Assembly (NCBI GenBank): GCA_963974485.1
Contig: CAXBBS010000001.1
Span: 310,001 to 374,000 of the forward strand
DNA from: JAALKW01 sp963974485
GTDB lineage: Bacteria; Pseudomonadota; Gammaproteobacteria; Legionellales; Legionellaceae
DNA length: 64,000 bases
Reading direction: 5' to 3'
Shown here: positions 27,249-34,962 of the stretch, one piece after another
Layout of the letters: each line of letters begins with the position of its first letter
Numbering within the stretch: the stretch's first letter is position 1
Notes under the pieces: generated by a model
Database searches by the model: none
What the model was told of the DNA's origin: nothing
What the model saw: only the letters and a program-made list of their open reading frames with translations
Made by a program: the position numbers and the translations under genes

Positions 27249-28412
27249 CTAATCACCCGACGCATACGCAGCAAGCATGCGCTTCAGCGGTGAACAACGG
27301 TTCAGCGCGCGCATGCCAAGGCCTCGCAACACGCCAATGGGTGCGGGCGAGGCTCCAAACATGGCTTTAATGCTTTGCATCAACGCAATCACCGACCATA
27401 CCTCAGATTTACGTTCGCGTTGATAAGCGGCCAATACGCGCGCAGACCACGCGCCATCACGCTGCTGGTCTAATAACGCAAGCCACGAGGTTAAATCCGC
27501 CAAACCAACGTTTAGACCTAAACCCGCTAACGGATGAATCGTATGTGCTGCGTCGCCCATCAACAACCATTTAGAACCACTGTATTGCTGAACATGACGC
27601 ATGTGTAACGGGAAAGAAATACGTGTGCTTTGAAGCTTAACTTCACCGAGTTTATGTTCAAACGCCTTTGTTAATGCCGCATCAAAATCTTCGGGCTCTA
27701 ACGCCATCAAAGCCTGTGTTTTCTCCGGTGGTTGTGACCAGACGATGGAGCATTGATGCGGGTTAGATAAAGGCAAAAATGCCAAGGGGCCGTTGGGTGT
27801 AAACACTTGATAAGCGGTTGCTTGATGAGGCTTTGCGGTTTGAACGGTCGCAACCAAGGCCTCATGATCATACGGCCAGGTAGTGATAGAAACACCTAAT
27901 AGCTCGCGTGTGTTTGAGTTTGCGCCGTCAGCAATCATCAATAAGTTAGCCCGCCAAGAATCGCCTTCTGCACTTGTAATACACATACCAGTGGCTTCTT
28001 CCGTGCACGCTGTAACACGTGTGTTTGGAATCAGCTGTACACCTAACGCTTCTGCGCGCTTAAGCAACGCGACACGCAAGGGGTTTTCTTCTAAAATCAC
28101 ACCAAGCTGAGCTTTAGCCGCATCCCGTGCATCAAACGTGATGTCGGCATGATTGGTTGCATCCCAAACATGCATACCTCGATACGGCGAAATAATATTA
28201 GGATCAAGCGATTCCCAAACACCTAATTGTGTGAGCAACGCCTGCGATGCCCCGTTGATGGCATACACCCGTGTGTTTTTATTAGCAGGTGATATTTTGA
28301 GCGACCCCGCGTCGATTACGGCTGTTTTAAACCCACGCGAAGCCATGCCTGCGGCTGCGGCCAATCCAACCACGCCGCCCCCTACCACTAATACATCAAC
28401 AGCTTTAAGCAT
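27249..28412 (-). CDS. ubiI: FAD-dependent ubiquinone hydroxylase, UbiI/VisC type
   Basis: 387 residues. The chosen ATG (28412) lies 7 bases after AGGAG; an ATG two codons earlier is too close to that site. An N-terminal FAD Rossmann motif VVGGGVVGLAAA, the GD motif near LLMGDAAHTIHPLAGLGLNVGLADL, and overall length match the UbiH/UbiI/UbiF family. Order pepP-ubiH-ubiI equals that in E. coli, supporting the C5-hydroxylase UbiI over UbiF. It overlaps ubiH by 8 bases. Confidence 0.85.
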   Translation of the reverse strand: MLKAVDVLVVGGGVVGLAAAAGMASRGFKTAVIDAGSLKISPANKNTRVYAINGASQALLTQLGVWESLDPNIISPYRGMHVWDATNHADITFDARDAAKAQLGVILEENPLRVALLKRAEALGVQLIPNTRVTACTEEATGMCITSAEGDSWRANLLMIADGANSNTRELLGVSITTWPYDHEALVATVQTAKPHQATAYQVFTPNGPLAFLPLSNPHQCSIVWSQPPEKTQALMALEPEDFDAALTKAFEHKLGEVKLQSTRISFPLHMRHVQQYSGSKWLLMGDAAHTIHPLAGLGLNVGLADLTSWLALLDQQRDGAWSARVLAAYQRERKSEVWSVIALMQSIKAMFGASPAPIGVLRGLGMRALNRCSPLKRMLAAYASGD

Positions 28413-29628
28413 TAACATTCTCCTGCTTCAGTGGAATCCCACACACCAAGTCAGGTACCACGCCACCAAAACCTTTTGCGTGGCGCAACAACATATTTTT
28501 TAAAATTTTACTATTATCTAAAGCAACCAAACCAAGCCGGCGTGCGAGCCCTATCCCTGGCAACTGATTATTAAAAAGCGATACTAGCGCATCGGTTGAA
28601 GTCATGATCATTTCTTGATCGGACACACGCGCAATCTGATAGCGCGTCTGTGCTTTTACACTCAGGCCATGCTCTGCCGCGCATTGCGCAAGCATCGCAA
28701 CATCACGCAGGCCTAAATTAAACCCCTGTCCTGCAACAGGATGCAAGGTATGCGCTGCATTCCCCAAAAAAACAACGCGATCATGCACTTGTCGCTGCAT
28801 CATCACTTGCCTAAGTGGATACGTCATACGTTGGCCAACGGCCGTAAAACGCCCAACACGATAACCAAATGCACGCTGCAATTCTAATAAAAAATTCGCC
28901 TCATCCAGCGATTTCAAGCGCGCAGCTTCATCGGCTGAACGCGTCCACACCAGTGCCATATAAGGACCTGGCAGAGGCAATAAAGCCAGTGGGCCGCTTG
29001 ATGTGAAGCGCTCATACGCAACCTGGCCATGAGGCCGCGCAAGCTTAATATTGGCTGCTAGCGCATGTTCTGGGTAGGTTTTATATTCAGCTTCTGCATG
29101 ACATAACTTTCGTACAGAAGAGTTGGCGCCATCGGCCGCAATCACCCAACGAGCCCGCAGTTTTTTCTCACCAGCTGATGTCTCAAGCGTAGCTTCACCG
29201 GTTGCTGCATCAAGTGCAATTAATCGCGCAGGCATTAAAATATGTTCTGAATTTACATGCGCATGCAGTGCTGCATGGAGTTCATGCATTTCTACGACGG
29301 CGCCCAAAGGATCATCATGCGCTGATGCTTTGTTTAAACGCGCTTGTCCAAATCGACCTTGCTCAGACACATGAATCATGTTGATAAAAGCCGCTCGTTT
29401 TTTTAAATCAGACCAAACATGCAGCTGCTCTAAAATACGTATGCTGGCGGGTGACAAAGCAACGCTGCGTGTATCAAGCATACCGGGATGTTCTTCGGAA
29501 CGCACATGCGCTTCGGCCATGCACACACGATAGCCCAGGGGCTTTAAGGCAAGCATGAGCGCCATGCCTATCAAACCGCCCCCGATAATTAAAACATCAA
29601 CATCATCATGTATAACAGCATCAACCAC
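28405..29628 (-). CDS. ubiH: 2-octaprenyl-6-methoxyphenol hydroxylase UbiH
   Basis: 407 residues from a GTG at 29628 with GAGG upstream. FAD motif IIGGGLIGMALML at about 14-26 and the second FAD site VFLGNAAHTLHPVAGQGFNLGLRD. UbiH hydroxylates the ubiquinone precursor ring at C6 in a soluble Ubi complex. The gene sits between pepP and ubiI in a tight operon. It is a paralogue of the ubiI product; the division of labour is assigned by gene order. Confidence 0.88.
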   Translation of the reverse strand: MVDAVIHDDVDVLIIGGGLIGMALMLALKPLGYRVCMAEAHVRSEEHPGMLDTRSVALSPASIRILEQLHVWSDLKKRAAFINMIHVSEQGRFGQARLNKASAHDDPLGAVVEMHELHAALHAHVNSEHILMPARLIALDAATGEATLETSAGEKKLRARWVIAADGANSSVRKLCHAEAEYKTYPEHALAANIKLARPHGQVAYERFTSSGPLALLPLPGPYMALVWTRSADEAARLKSLDEANFLLELQRAFGYRVGRFTAVGQRMTYPLRQVMMQRQVHDRVVFLGNAAHTLHPVAGQGFNLGLRDVAMLAQCAAEHGLSVKAQTRYQIARVSDQEMIMTSTDALVSLFNNQLPGIGLARRLGLVALDNSKILKNMLLRHAKGFGGVVPDLVCGIPLKQENVNA

Positions 29629-30925
29629 GTATCAAGTCCTCAAGTGCTTCTGGAGCAACAGCAAGTGCCCCGGTTAAATTATCATGCCCTGCTTGGGTAA
29701 CTAAAATATCATCTTCTATACGAATACCGATGCCCCACCATTTAGGATCAATACCTTCATAGTTTTCAGGTATATATAGCCCGGGCTCTACCGTCAAAGC
29801 CATGCCGGGTTCAAGTAAGCGAGACTTATTATCTACAAAATAAGCACCCACATCATGCACATCTAAACCTAACCAATGCCCTGAAGAATGCATATAAAAA
29901 GGCTTATAAGCCCCGTGTTTGATAAGCTCATCAATAGAATCTTTAGAGCCGTTTAATATACCAAGCTCACATAATCCCGATGTAAGTTCATGCACAATTG
30001 CGGCTTGCATGCTGTCCCAAGGCATACCTGGTTTAACACAAGCTATACCTGCTTTTTGAGCGCGCCACACCACATCATAAATCAAACGTTGCTCTGAGCT
30101 GAATTTTCCGCTGACAGGATATGTTCGGGTGATGTCTGCGGCATAATACCCCACTTCACCCCCGGCATCGACGAGCACGAGCTGACTGGAATCCAGTATT
30201 TGATTGTTGTTTATGTAGTGCAAAACGCAGGCATTCGCCCCGCCGGCGACAATACTACTGTACGCAATATTTTGACAACCTTCGCGCCCCAGTGCATATA
30301 AAAACTCAGCTTCAAGCTCATATTCATGCTGGGCATGTTTACACGCACGCATCACCGCTTCATGCGCCTTAACCGAAATGCGCGCAGCCTCTCGCATGCA
30401 GCGTATTTCTGAATCATCTTTGATGACACGCATTTCGCTTAAGATAGGCATGATATCAGCAAAAACTTCCGGGACATGCTGCCCACGGCGTGCTTGACTT
30501 TTCACGCGCGTCCACGCATGCCGCAGCATACGCTCATGCTGTGGGTAACGCCCCATGGGATAATAAATCGCGCGTTTATCCAACAAAATTTCGAGCAACC
30601 GTGTTTCTAACTCAACGATTGGATACGCTGCGTCAATACCAAGCCTTGCAGGTGCGTCTGCTTGACCTAAGCGCGGACCCGTCCAACGTTCTTCAAGCTC
30701 GCTTTTGGGGCGATTAAATAAGATCGATTCGCCCCGCTCACCCCCTGTGATTAATAAAACCGCATCCGGCTCATCAAAGCCTGTCAGATAATAAAAATCG
30801 CTGTCTTGCCGAAATTTATAGTGACTGTCGCCATTACGGAGTTGCTCTGATGCTGCCGGAATCACAACCAATGCATCAGCAGGAAGATGGTTGGCTAAGT
30901 GTTGTCTACGCGCTAGATAATCCAT
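29621..30925 (-). CDS. pepP: Xaa-Pro aminopeptidase P
   Basis: 434 residues, the AMP-P family length. The N-terminal creatinase-like domain is followed by a pita-bread M24 domain with metal-binding residues in VLVDAGGEVGYYAADITRTYPV, HSSGHWLGLDVHD and the Glu residues of LTVEPGLYI and IRIEDD. It removes N-terminal residues that precede proline. It is co-transcribed with ubiH, 8-base overlap, as in enterobacteria, though it has no role in quinone synthesis. Confidence 0.95.
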   Translation of the reverse strand: MDYLARRQHLANHLPADALVVIPAASEQLRNGDSHYKFRQDSDFYYLTGFDEPDAVLLITGGERGESILFNRPKSELEERWTGPRLGQADAPARLGIDAAYPIVELETRLLEILLDKRAIYYPMGRYPQHERMLRHAWTRVKSQARRGQHVPEVFADIMPILSEMRVIKDDSEIRCMREAARISVKAHEAVMRACKHAQHEYELEAEFLYALGREGCQNIAYSSIVAGGANACVLHYINNNQILDSSQLVLVDAGGEVGYYAADITRTYPVSGKFSSEQRLIYDVVWRAQKAGIACVKPGMPWDSMQAAIVHELTSGLCELGILNGSKDSIDELIKHGAYKPFYMHSSGHWLGLDVHDVGAYFVDNKSRLLEPGMALTVEPGLYIPENYEGIDPKWWGIGIRIEDDILVTQAGHDNLTGALAVAPEALEDLIRG

Positions 30926-31038
30926 GGGAACTAAAACCTCGAATACACGGGAGTTTTATCATAACGGATTTGCTGCACCAACCCAAACTTGCTACCATCA
31001 ATTTTTTTAGCTTGCTAATTTTTTAGGTACCGTACACC

Positions 31039-31680
31039 ATGCGAACCATGCGTCCAATCGATCGCTTACTCACTGAGTTTGATGCAGCTGTACGAACCGT
31101 TTTTACACCCAAAGCACGTGAATGCGAACGTAGCAATCCTGCGGCGTCTCTCCCCAAAGCAACACTCACCCCCTCAGAAAAAAAACATGTCGCAGGCCTT
31201 ATGCGTGTTAATCATGCCGGTGAAGTATGTGCACAAGCCTTATATCGAGGCCAAGCGCTCACCGCAAAACTCGACACCGTGCGAGAACAAATGCATGAAG
31301 CGGCGCTTGAGGAAATTGATCATCTTGCTTGGTGTGAAGCACGTCTTCAAGAACTCGGCAGTCACCCCAGCGTACTCAACGCTTTTTGGTACGCCGGTTC
31401 TTGGTGTATTGGCGCGTTCGCAGGCCTTGTTGGCGACCAGTGGAGCCTCGGCTTTGTTGCCGAAACTGAGCGACAAGTTACGTTGCATTTGGAACGTCAC
31501 CTAGCAAACCTTCCGGCATCCGATAAGCGCTCGGAAGCTATTTTGTCTCAGATGAGAATCGATGAAATGGCACACGCTGAGCTTGCGCATAACGCAGGAG
31601 CTGCAAACTTGCCTTTTCTGATACAGCGTCTAATGTATATAGTATCTAACGTATTAACCAAAAGCAGTTATCACCTCTAA
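31039..31680 (+). CDS. coq7: Di-iron 5-demethoxyubiquinol hydroxylase Coq7
   Basis: 213 residues. Two ferritin-like halves supply the iron ligands: E/ExxH-type pairs at RVNHAGEVCAQALY and LEEIDHLAWCEARL, and again at VAETERQVTLHLERHL and RIDEMAHAELAH. This is the Coq7 enzyme that performs the C6 or last hydroxylation of ubiquinone; bacteria use it in place of UbiF. Finding Coq7 with UbiI and UbiH here means the three ring hydroxylations are covered inside one 4.5-kb stretch. It is divergent from pepP. Confidence 0.93.
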   Translation: MRTMRPIDRLLTEFDAAVRTVFTPKARECERSNPAASLPKATLTPSEKKHVAGLMRVNHAGEVCAQALYRGQALTAKLDTVREQMHEAALEEIDHLAWCEARLQELGSHPSVLNAFWYAGSWCIGAFAGLVGDQWSLGFVAETERQVTLHLERHLANLPASDKRSEAILSQMRIDEMAHAELAHNAGAANLPFLIQRLMYIVSNVLTKSSYHL

Positions 31681-31700
31681 TCTACTTGAGGATTTGCCCC

Positions 31701-32693
31701 ATGGACCACAGTACCCTGATTATTCTTGGTATTATTGTGTTGGCCTACGCTTTTGATTTTATTAATGGCTTCCATGATGCCGGAAATGCCATTGCCACGA
31801 TTGTAGCTACGGGCGTTCTAACGCCTCGCCAGGCCGTGATGTGGGCTGCTTTTTTTAATTTTATTGCTTTTGCTTTTTTTAATTTAATGGTCGCGAATAC
31901 CATTGGTAAGGGCATTGTGGATCCTGGGATTATTACACCTGCGCTTATTTTTTCCGCCCTCATCGGCGCCATCAGTTGGAATCTTATCACCTGGTATTTT
32001 GGACTGCCTTCCAGTTCATCCCATGCATTGATTGGCGGACTCGCCGGCGCGGCGATTGTGCGCGGCGGCTTTACGACGTTAAACAGCGCTGGATTTATTA
32101 AAGTGGCCTTTGGTATTTTTATCACACCCGTGCTTGGCTTACTTGCTGGGGCACTGATTGGCGCAATACTCACACGCTATTTTAAAACGGGCGAAAATGA
32201 CCACGTCAATCGCTGGTTTAAAAGCTTGCAACTTGCGTCATCCGCGCTTTTAAGTTTGGCACATGGGGGTAATGACGCTCAAAAAACCATGGGGATTATC
32301 ACCGCCTTACTCATGTCTTCCGCATGGATCGAAGGGCCTTTCCATGTGCCTTTTTGGGTTGTGATTTCATGTCATCTCATGATAAGTCTCGGCACACTGT
32401 GTGGCGGATGGCGCATTGTTCGTACCATGGGGTCGGGTATCACGCATCTTAATCCCATGCGTGGTTGCGCAGCCGAAACGGGCGCCGCGGCGATTATCCT
32501 GGCTTCTACCGAGGGCGGCATTCCTGTTTCAACAACACAAACTGTCACCGGCTCCATTGCAGGTGTCGGACTTTCAAATACTCGCGGGGGCACCCGCTGG
32601 AGCTTGATTCGCGTTATTTTTATTGCTTGGGTGTTGACCATTCCGGCAGCTGGTTTAGTTTCCGCCGGAATCATGGCGTTATTACATATTTAA
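31701..32693 (+). CDS. pit: Low-affinity inorganic phosphate permease (Pit family)
   Basis: 330 residues from the ATG at 31701, which has TTGAGGAT upstream; an upstream in-frame TTG at 31686 overlaps that ribosome site. About ten membrane segments and the two Pit signatures (DFINGFHDAGNAIAT and LSLAHGGNDAQKTMGI) are present. Pit carries metal phosphate with protons. There is no DUF47 regulatory protein beside it. The stop overlaps the stop of the convergent APC gene (32690-32693). Confidence 0.93.
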   Translation: MDHSTLIILGIIVLAYAFDFINGFHDAGNAIATIVATGVLTPRQAVMWAAFFNFIAFAFFNLMVANTIGKGIVDPGIITPALIFSALIGAISWNLITWYFGLPSSSSHALIGGLAGAAIVRGGFTTLNSAGFIKVAFGIFITPVLGLLAGALIGAILTRYFKTGENDHVNRWFKSLQLASSALLSLAHGGNDAQKTMGIITALLMSSAWIEGPFHVPFWVVISCHLMISLGTLCGGWRIVRTMGSGITHLNPMRGCAAETGAAAIILASTEGGIPVSTTQTVTGSIAGVGLSNTRGGTRWSLIRVIFIAWVLTIPAAGLVSAGIMALLHI

Positions 32694-34072
32694 ATATTTA
32701 TTTTTTGAGGTGAAAGCCGGCTATTGTTTCGACTAAACATAAAATACACAATCATGCCTATTGCCATCCACACAACAAAGCGCAGCAACGTGACCCATGG
32801 CAAATTAACCATAAGATACAAGCAACTCAGAATCCCCAAGAACGGGACCAACGGTGCGCCCGGTGTTTTAAACGGTCGAGGGGTATCAGGATCCGTATAA
32901 CGCAACACAATCACACCAGTGCATACAATCGCAAAAGCAAATAACGTACCGACGTTGACAAGTTCCGCCAAGTCCCCCAAAGGTACCCAGCCAGCAATCA
33001 AGCCCATCAACACGCCGCAACACACAATAATCCGAACAGGTGTATGTGTTTTTGCGTCTACTTTTGCAAAGTAATGGGGTAGTAAACCATCACGAGCCAT
33101 GGCAAGAAACACACGACTCAAGCCATAAAACAGCACCAGCATCACCGTGCTTAAACCTGCAATCGCGCCAACCCCGACAATACCAGCAACCGCAGGCTGT
33201 CCAAGTAAAAGCAGTGCATGACTAATCGGTGAAGCGACGTTCAATAAATGATAAGGCACAGCCCCTGTCAAACAAGCAGCAACGATGATATATATCGCTG
33301 TACAAATAAATAACGAGCCGACAATCCCAATCGGCAAGCTTCGCTGAGGGTTGATCACTTCTTCGGCCGTGGTTGCAACGGCGTCAAACCCCACGTAGGC
33401 AAAAAAGATAAGTGACGCGCCTTGCACCACACCCGCCCAGCCGAAAGGAGAAAACGGCACCCAATGCTCTTGCTTGAAAGCCATCGCGGTGACGACAATT
33501 ACCGCCATAATAACACTAAGCTTGATCGCCACCATCGCGTGATTAAAGCGTTTACTCCCTCGCATGCCAAACGTCAAAAGCACCGTCAACAGCATAATAA
33601 TCACTAAGGCCATGATATTCACAAAACCACCATCTATAGGCCCGTGAAGTAATGTTTTAGGAAAATGCACGGCTAAACTTGAAAAAACGTCGCCAACATA
33701 AGCGCTCCACCCCACAGAAACAGCAGACACCGAGACCGTGTATTCTAAAAGTAAATCCCAACCGACAATCCAAGCTAAAAGCTCACCAAAGCCGGCATAA
33801 GCATAGCCATAAGCACTACCGCACCCACCAATCATGGCCGCAAGCTCAGCATACGAGAGCGCTGCAAACACACACGCTAAACCGGCCATCATATAAGAAA
33901 AAATAATAGCAGGACCCGCTTGCGTTGCCGCAACAACGCCGGTTAGAACAAATACGCCGGCCCCAATAACTGCCCCCATACCGAGTAACGTCAAATCAAA
34001 TGCTGACAACGTGCGCTTAAGCGCAGGGCCATCTGTTGAAGACTGAGGTGCTTTCTTGCGAAACAGGTCCAT
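32690..34072 (-). CDS. APC-family cationic amino acid transporter
   Basis: 460 residues with twelve predicted membrane segments. The first helix contains the conserved GAVIGAGVFVLTG substrate-binding motif. The overall sequence resembles the YfnA/CAT group of basic amino acid transporters. The specific substrate cannot be told from sequence. It starts with an ATG at 34072 in a 110-base gap before pagP. Confidence 0.9.
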   Translation of the reverse strand: MDLFRKKAPQSSTDGPALKRTLSAFDLTLLGMGAVIGAGVFVLTGVVAATQAGPAIIFSYMMAGLACVFAALSYAELAAMIGGCGSAYGYAYAGFGELLAWIVGWDLLLEYTVSVSAVSVGWSAYVGDVFSSLAVHFPKTLLHGPIDGGFVNIMALVIIMLLTVLLTFGMRGSKRFNHAMVAIKLSVIMAVIVVTAMAFKQEHWVPFSPFGWAGVVQGASLIFFAYVGFDAVATTAEEVINPQRSLPIGIVGSLFICTAIYIIVAACLTGAVPYHLLNVASPISHALLLLGQPAVAGIVGVGAIAGLSTVMLVLFYGLSRVFLAMARDGLLPHYFAKVDAKTHTPVRIIVCCGVLMGLIAGWVPLGDLAELVNVGTLFAFAIVCTGVIVLRYTDPDTPRPFKTPGAPLVPFLGILSCLYLMVNLPWVTLLRFVVWMAIGMIVYFMFSRNNSRLSPQKINI

Positions 34073-34185
34073 GCTAATATGCCTCCGTAGGTCGCAATGC
34101 TAAATGATTAAAAAAATAATAATTAGAAACATAAACATAACATTAAAGGGCGCACTTAAAAAAGCCCTTGCGAGCCAAACATACG

Positions 34186-34743
34186 ATGAGACGATATTTC
34201 TTATTATTCATCAGCGTGACGATTTCTCAGACTGTATATTCTGACGTCCCTGAGCATTGTAAAGCATGGCCCGAATGGCTTCAGCCCGTATGTCAACGCC
34301 CCTACGAAACCTGGAATGAGGGTAATCTTGAGCTCTATGTCCCTGGATACGCCTGGCACAACCGTTACAAATATGACGAAGAAAAAATAAACTCGTACAA
34401 CGAATGGGCCTTCGGTGGAGGCTTAGGTAAAGGTTTTTATGATGAAAAAGGTGATTGGCACAGTCTGTATGCTTTCGTTTTTCTTGAATCACATGCCAAA
34501 GTTGAGCCGATTGCAGGGTATGCTTTTCTTAAAACGTTTCATTTTAATGACACCACCTGTGCAGGTCTTGGTTTTACGGTTTTTCTCACTGCCCGCCCTG
34601 ACATCCTGAATAACGCGCCGTTTCCAGGCATTCTGCCTTGGGCATCACTCACGTACCGAAAATTTGCATTGATGGGCACCTACATCCCTGGCTCCCAAAA
34701 TGTAGGTAACGTTTTATTCTTACTTACAAAATACACGTTCTGA
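34186..34743 (+). CDS. pagP: Lipid A palmitoyltransferase PagP-like
   Basis: 185 residues from the ATG at 34186 with a signal peptide (cleavage near VYS, residue 17). An in-frame TTG 18 bases earlier is an unlikely start. The PagP pattern is clear: WHNRYKYDEEKINSYNEW, DEKGDWHSLYAF, EPIAGYAF, and a terminal GTYIPG...NVGNV segment. PagP is an outer-membrane beta barrel that moves palmitate to lipid A. The catalytic His (residue 58) and Ser (102) are kept, but the Asp of the E. coli triad is Glu (101), codon GAA at 34486. Activity is therefore plausible but not certain. Confidence 0.85.
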   Translation: MRRYFLLFISVTISQTVYSDVPEHCKAWPEWLQPVCQRPYETWNEGNLELYVPGYAWHNRYKYDEEKINSYNEWAFGGGLGKGFYDEKGDWHSLYAFVFLESHAKVEPIAGYAFLKTFHFNDTTCAGLGFTVFLTARPDILNNAPFPGILPWASLTYRKFALMGTYIPGSQNVGNVLFLLTKYTF

Positions 34744-34900
34744 GATCCGGGTAAACCCCGAGTAATCTAAAGATTACATAAAAAATCGCAAATATCTTAC
34801 ACGGTAAAAAGTCCATCTCACGTCTGAAATAAGATTTATTATGTTATTATGTGAAATTGGCCCATCGGTTTGTTCACAAAAAAACAAGTTGGGATAATAC

Positions 34901-34929
34901 TTGCACACTGATGCTTTTTTCTTTATAAT
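34901..34929 (+). promoter_or_regulatory. Strong sigma70-like promoter for the 838-residue gene
   Basis: TTGCAC (34901-34906), exactly 17 bases, then a perfect TATAAT (34924-34929). Transcription would start near 34936 and leave a leader of about 27 bases before the ATG at 34963. Confidence 0.7.
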
Positions 34930-34962
34930 TCCTTTTAATCTTAGTCATCGCTGAACATTCTC

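Noticed and set aside
34762..34777. GTAATCT/AGATTAC stem after pagP
   Set aside because: 7-bp AT-rich stem followed by A-run, not T-run, on the coding strand.
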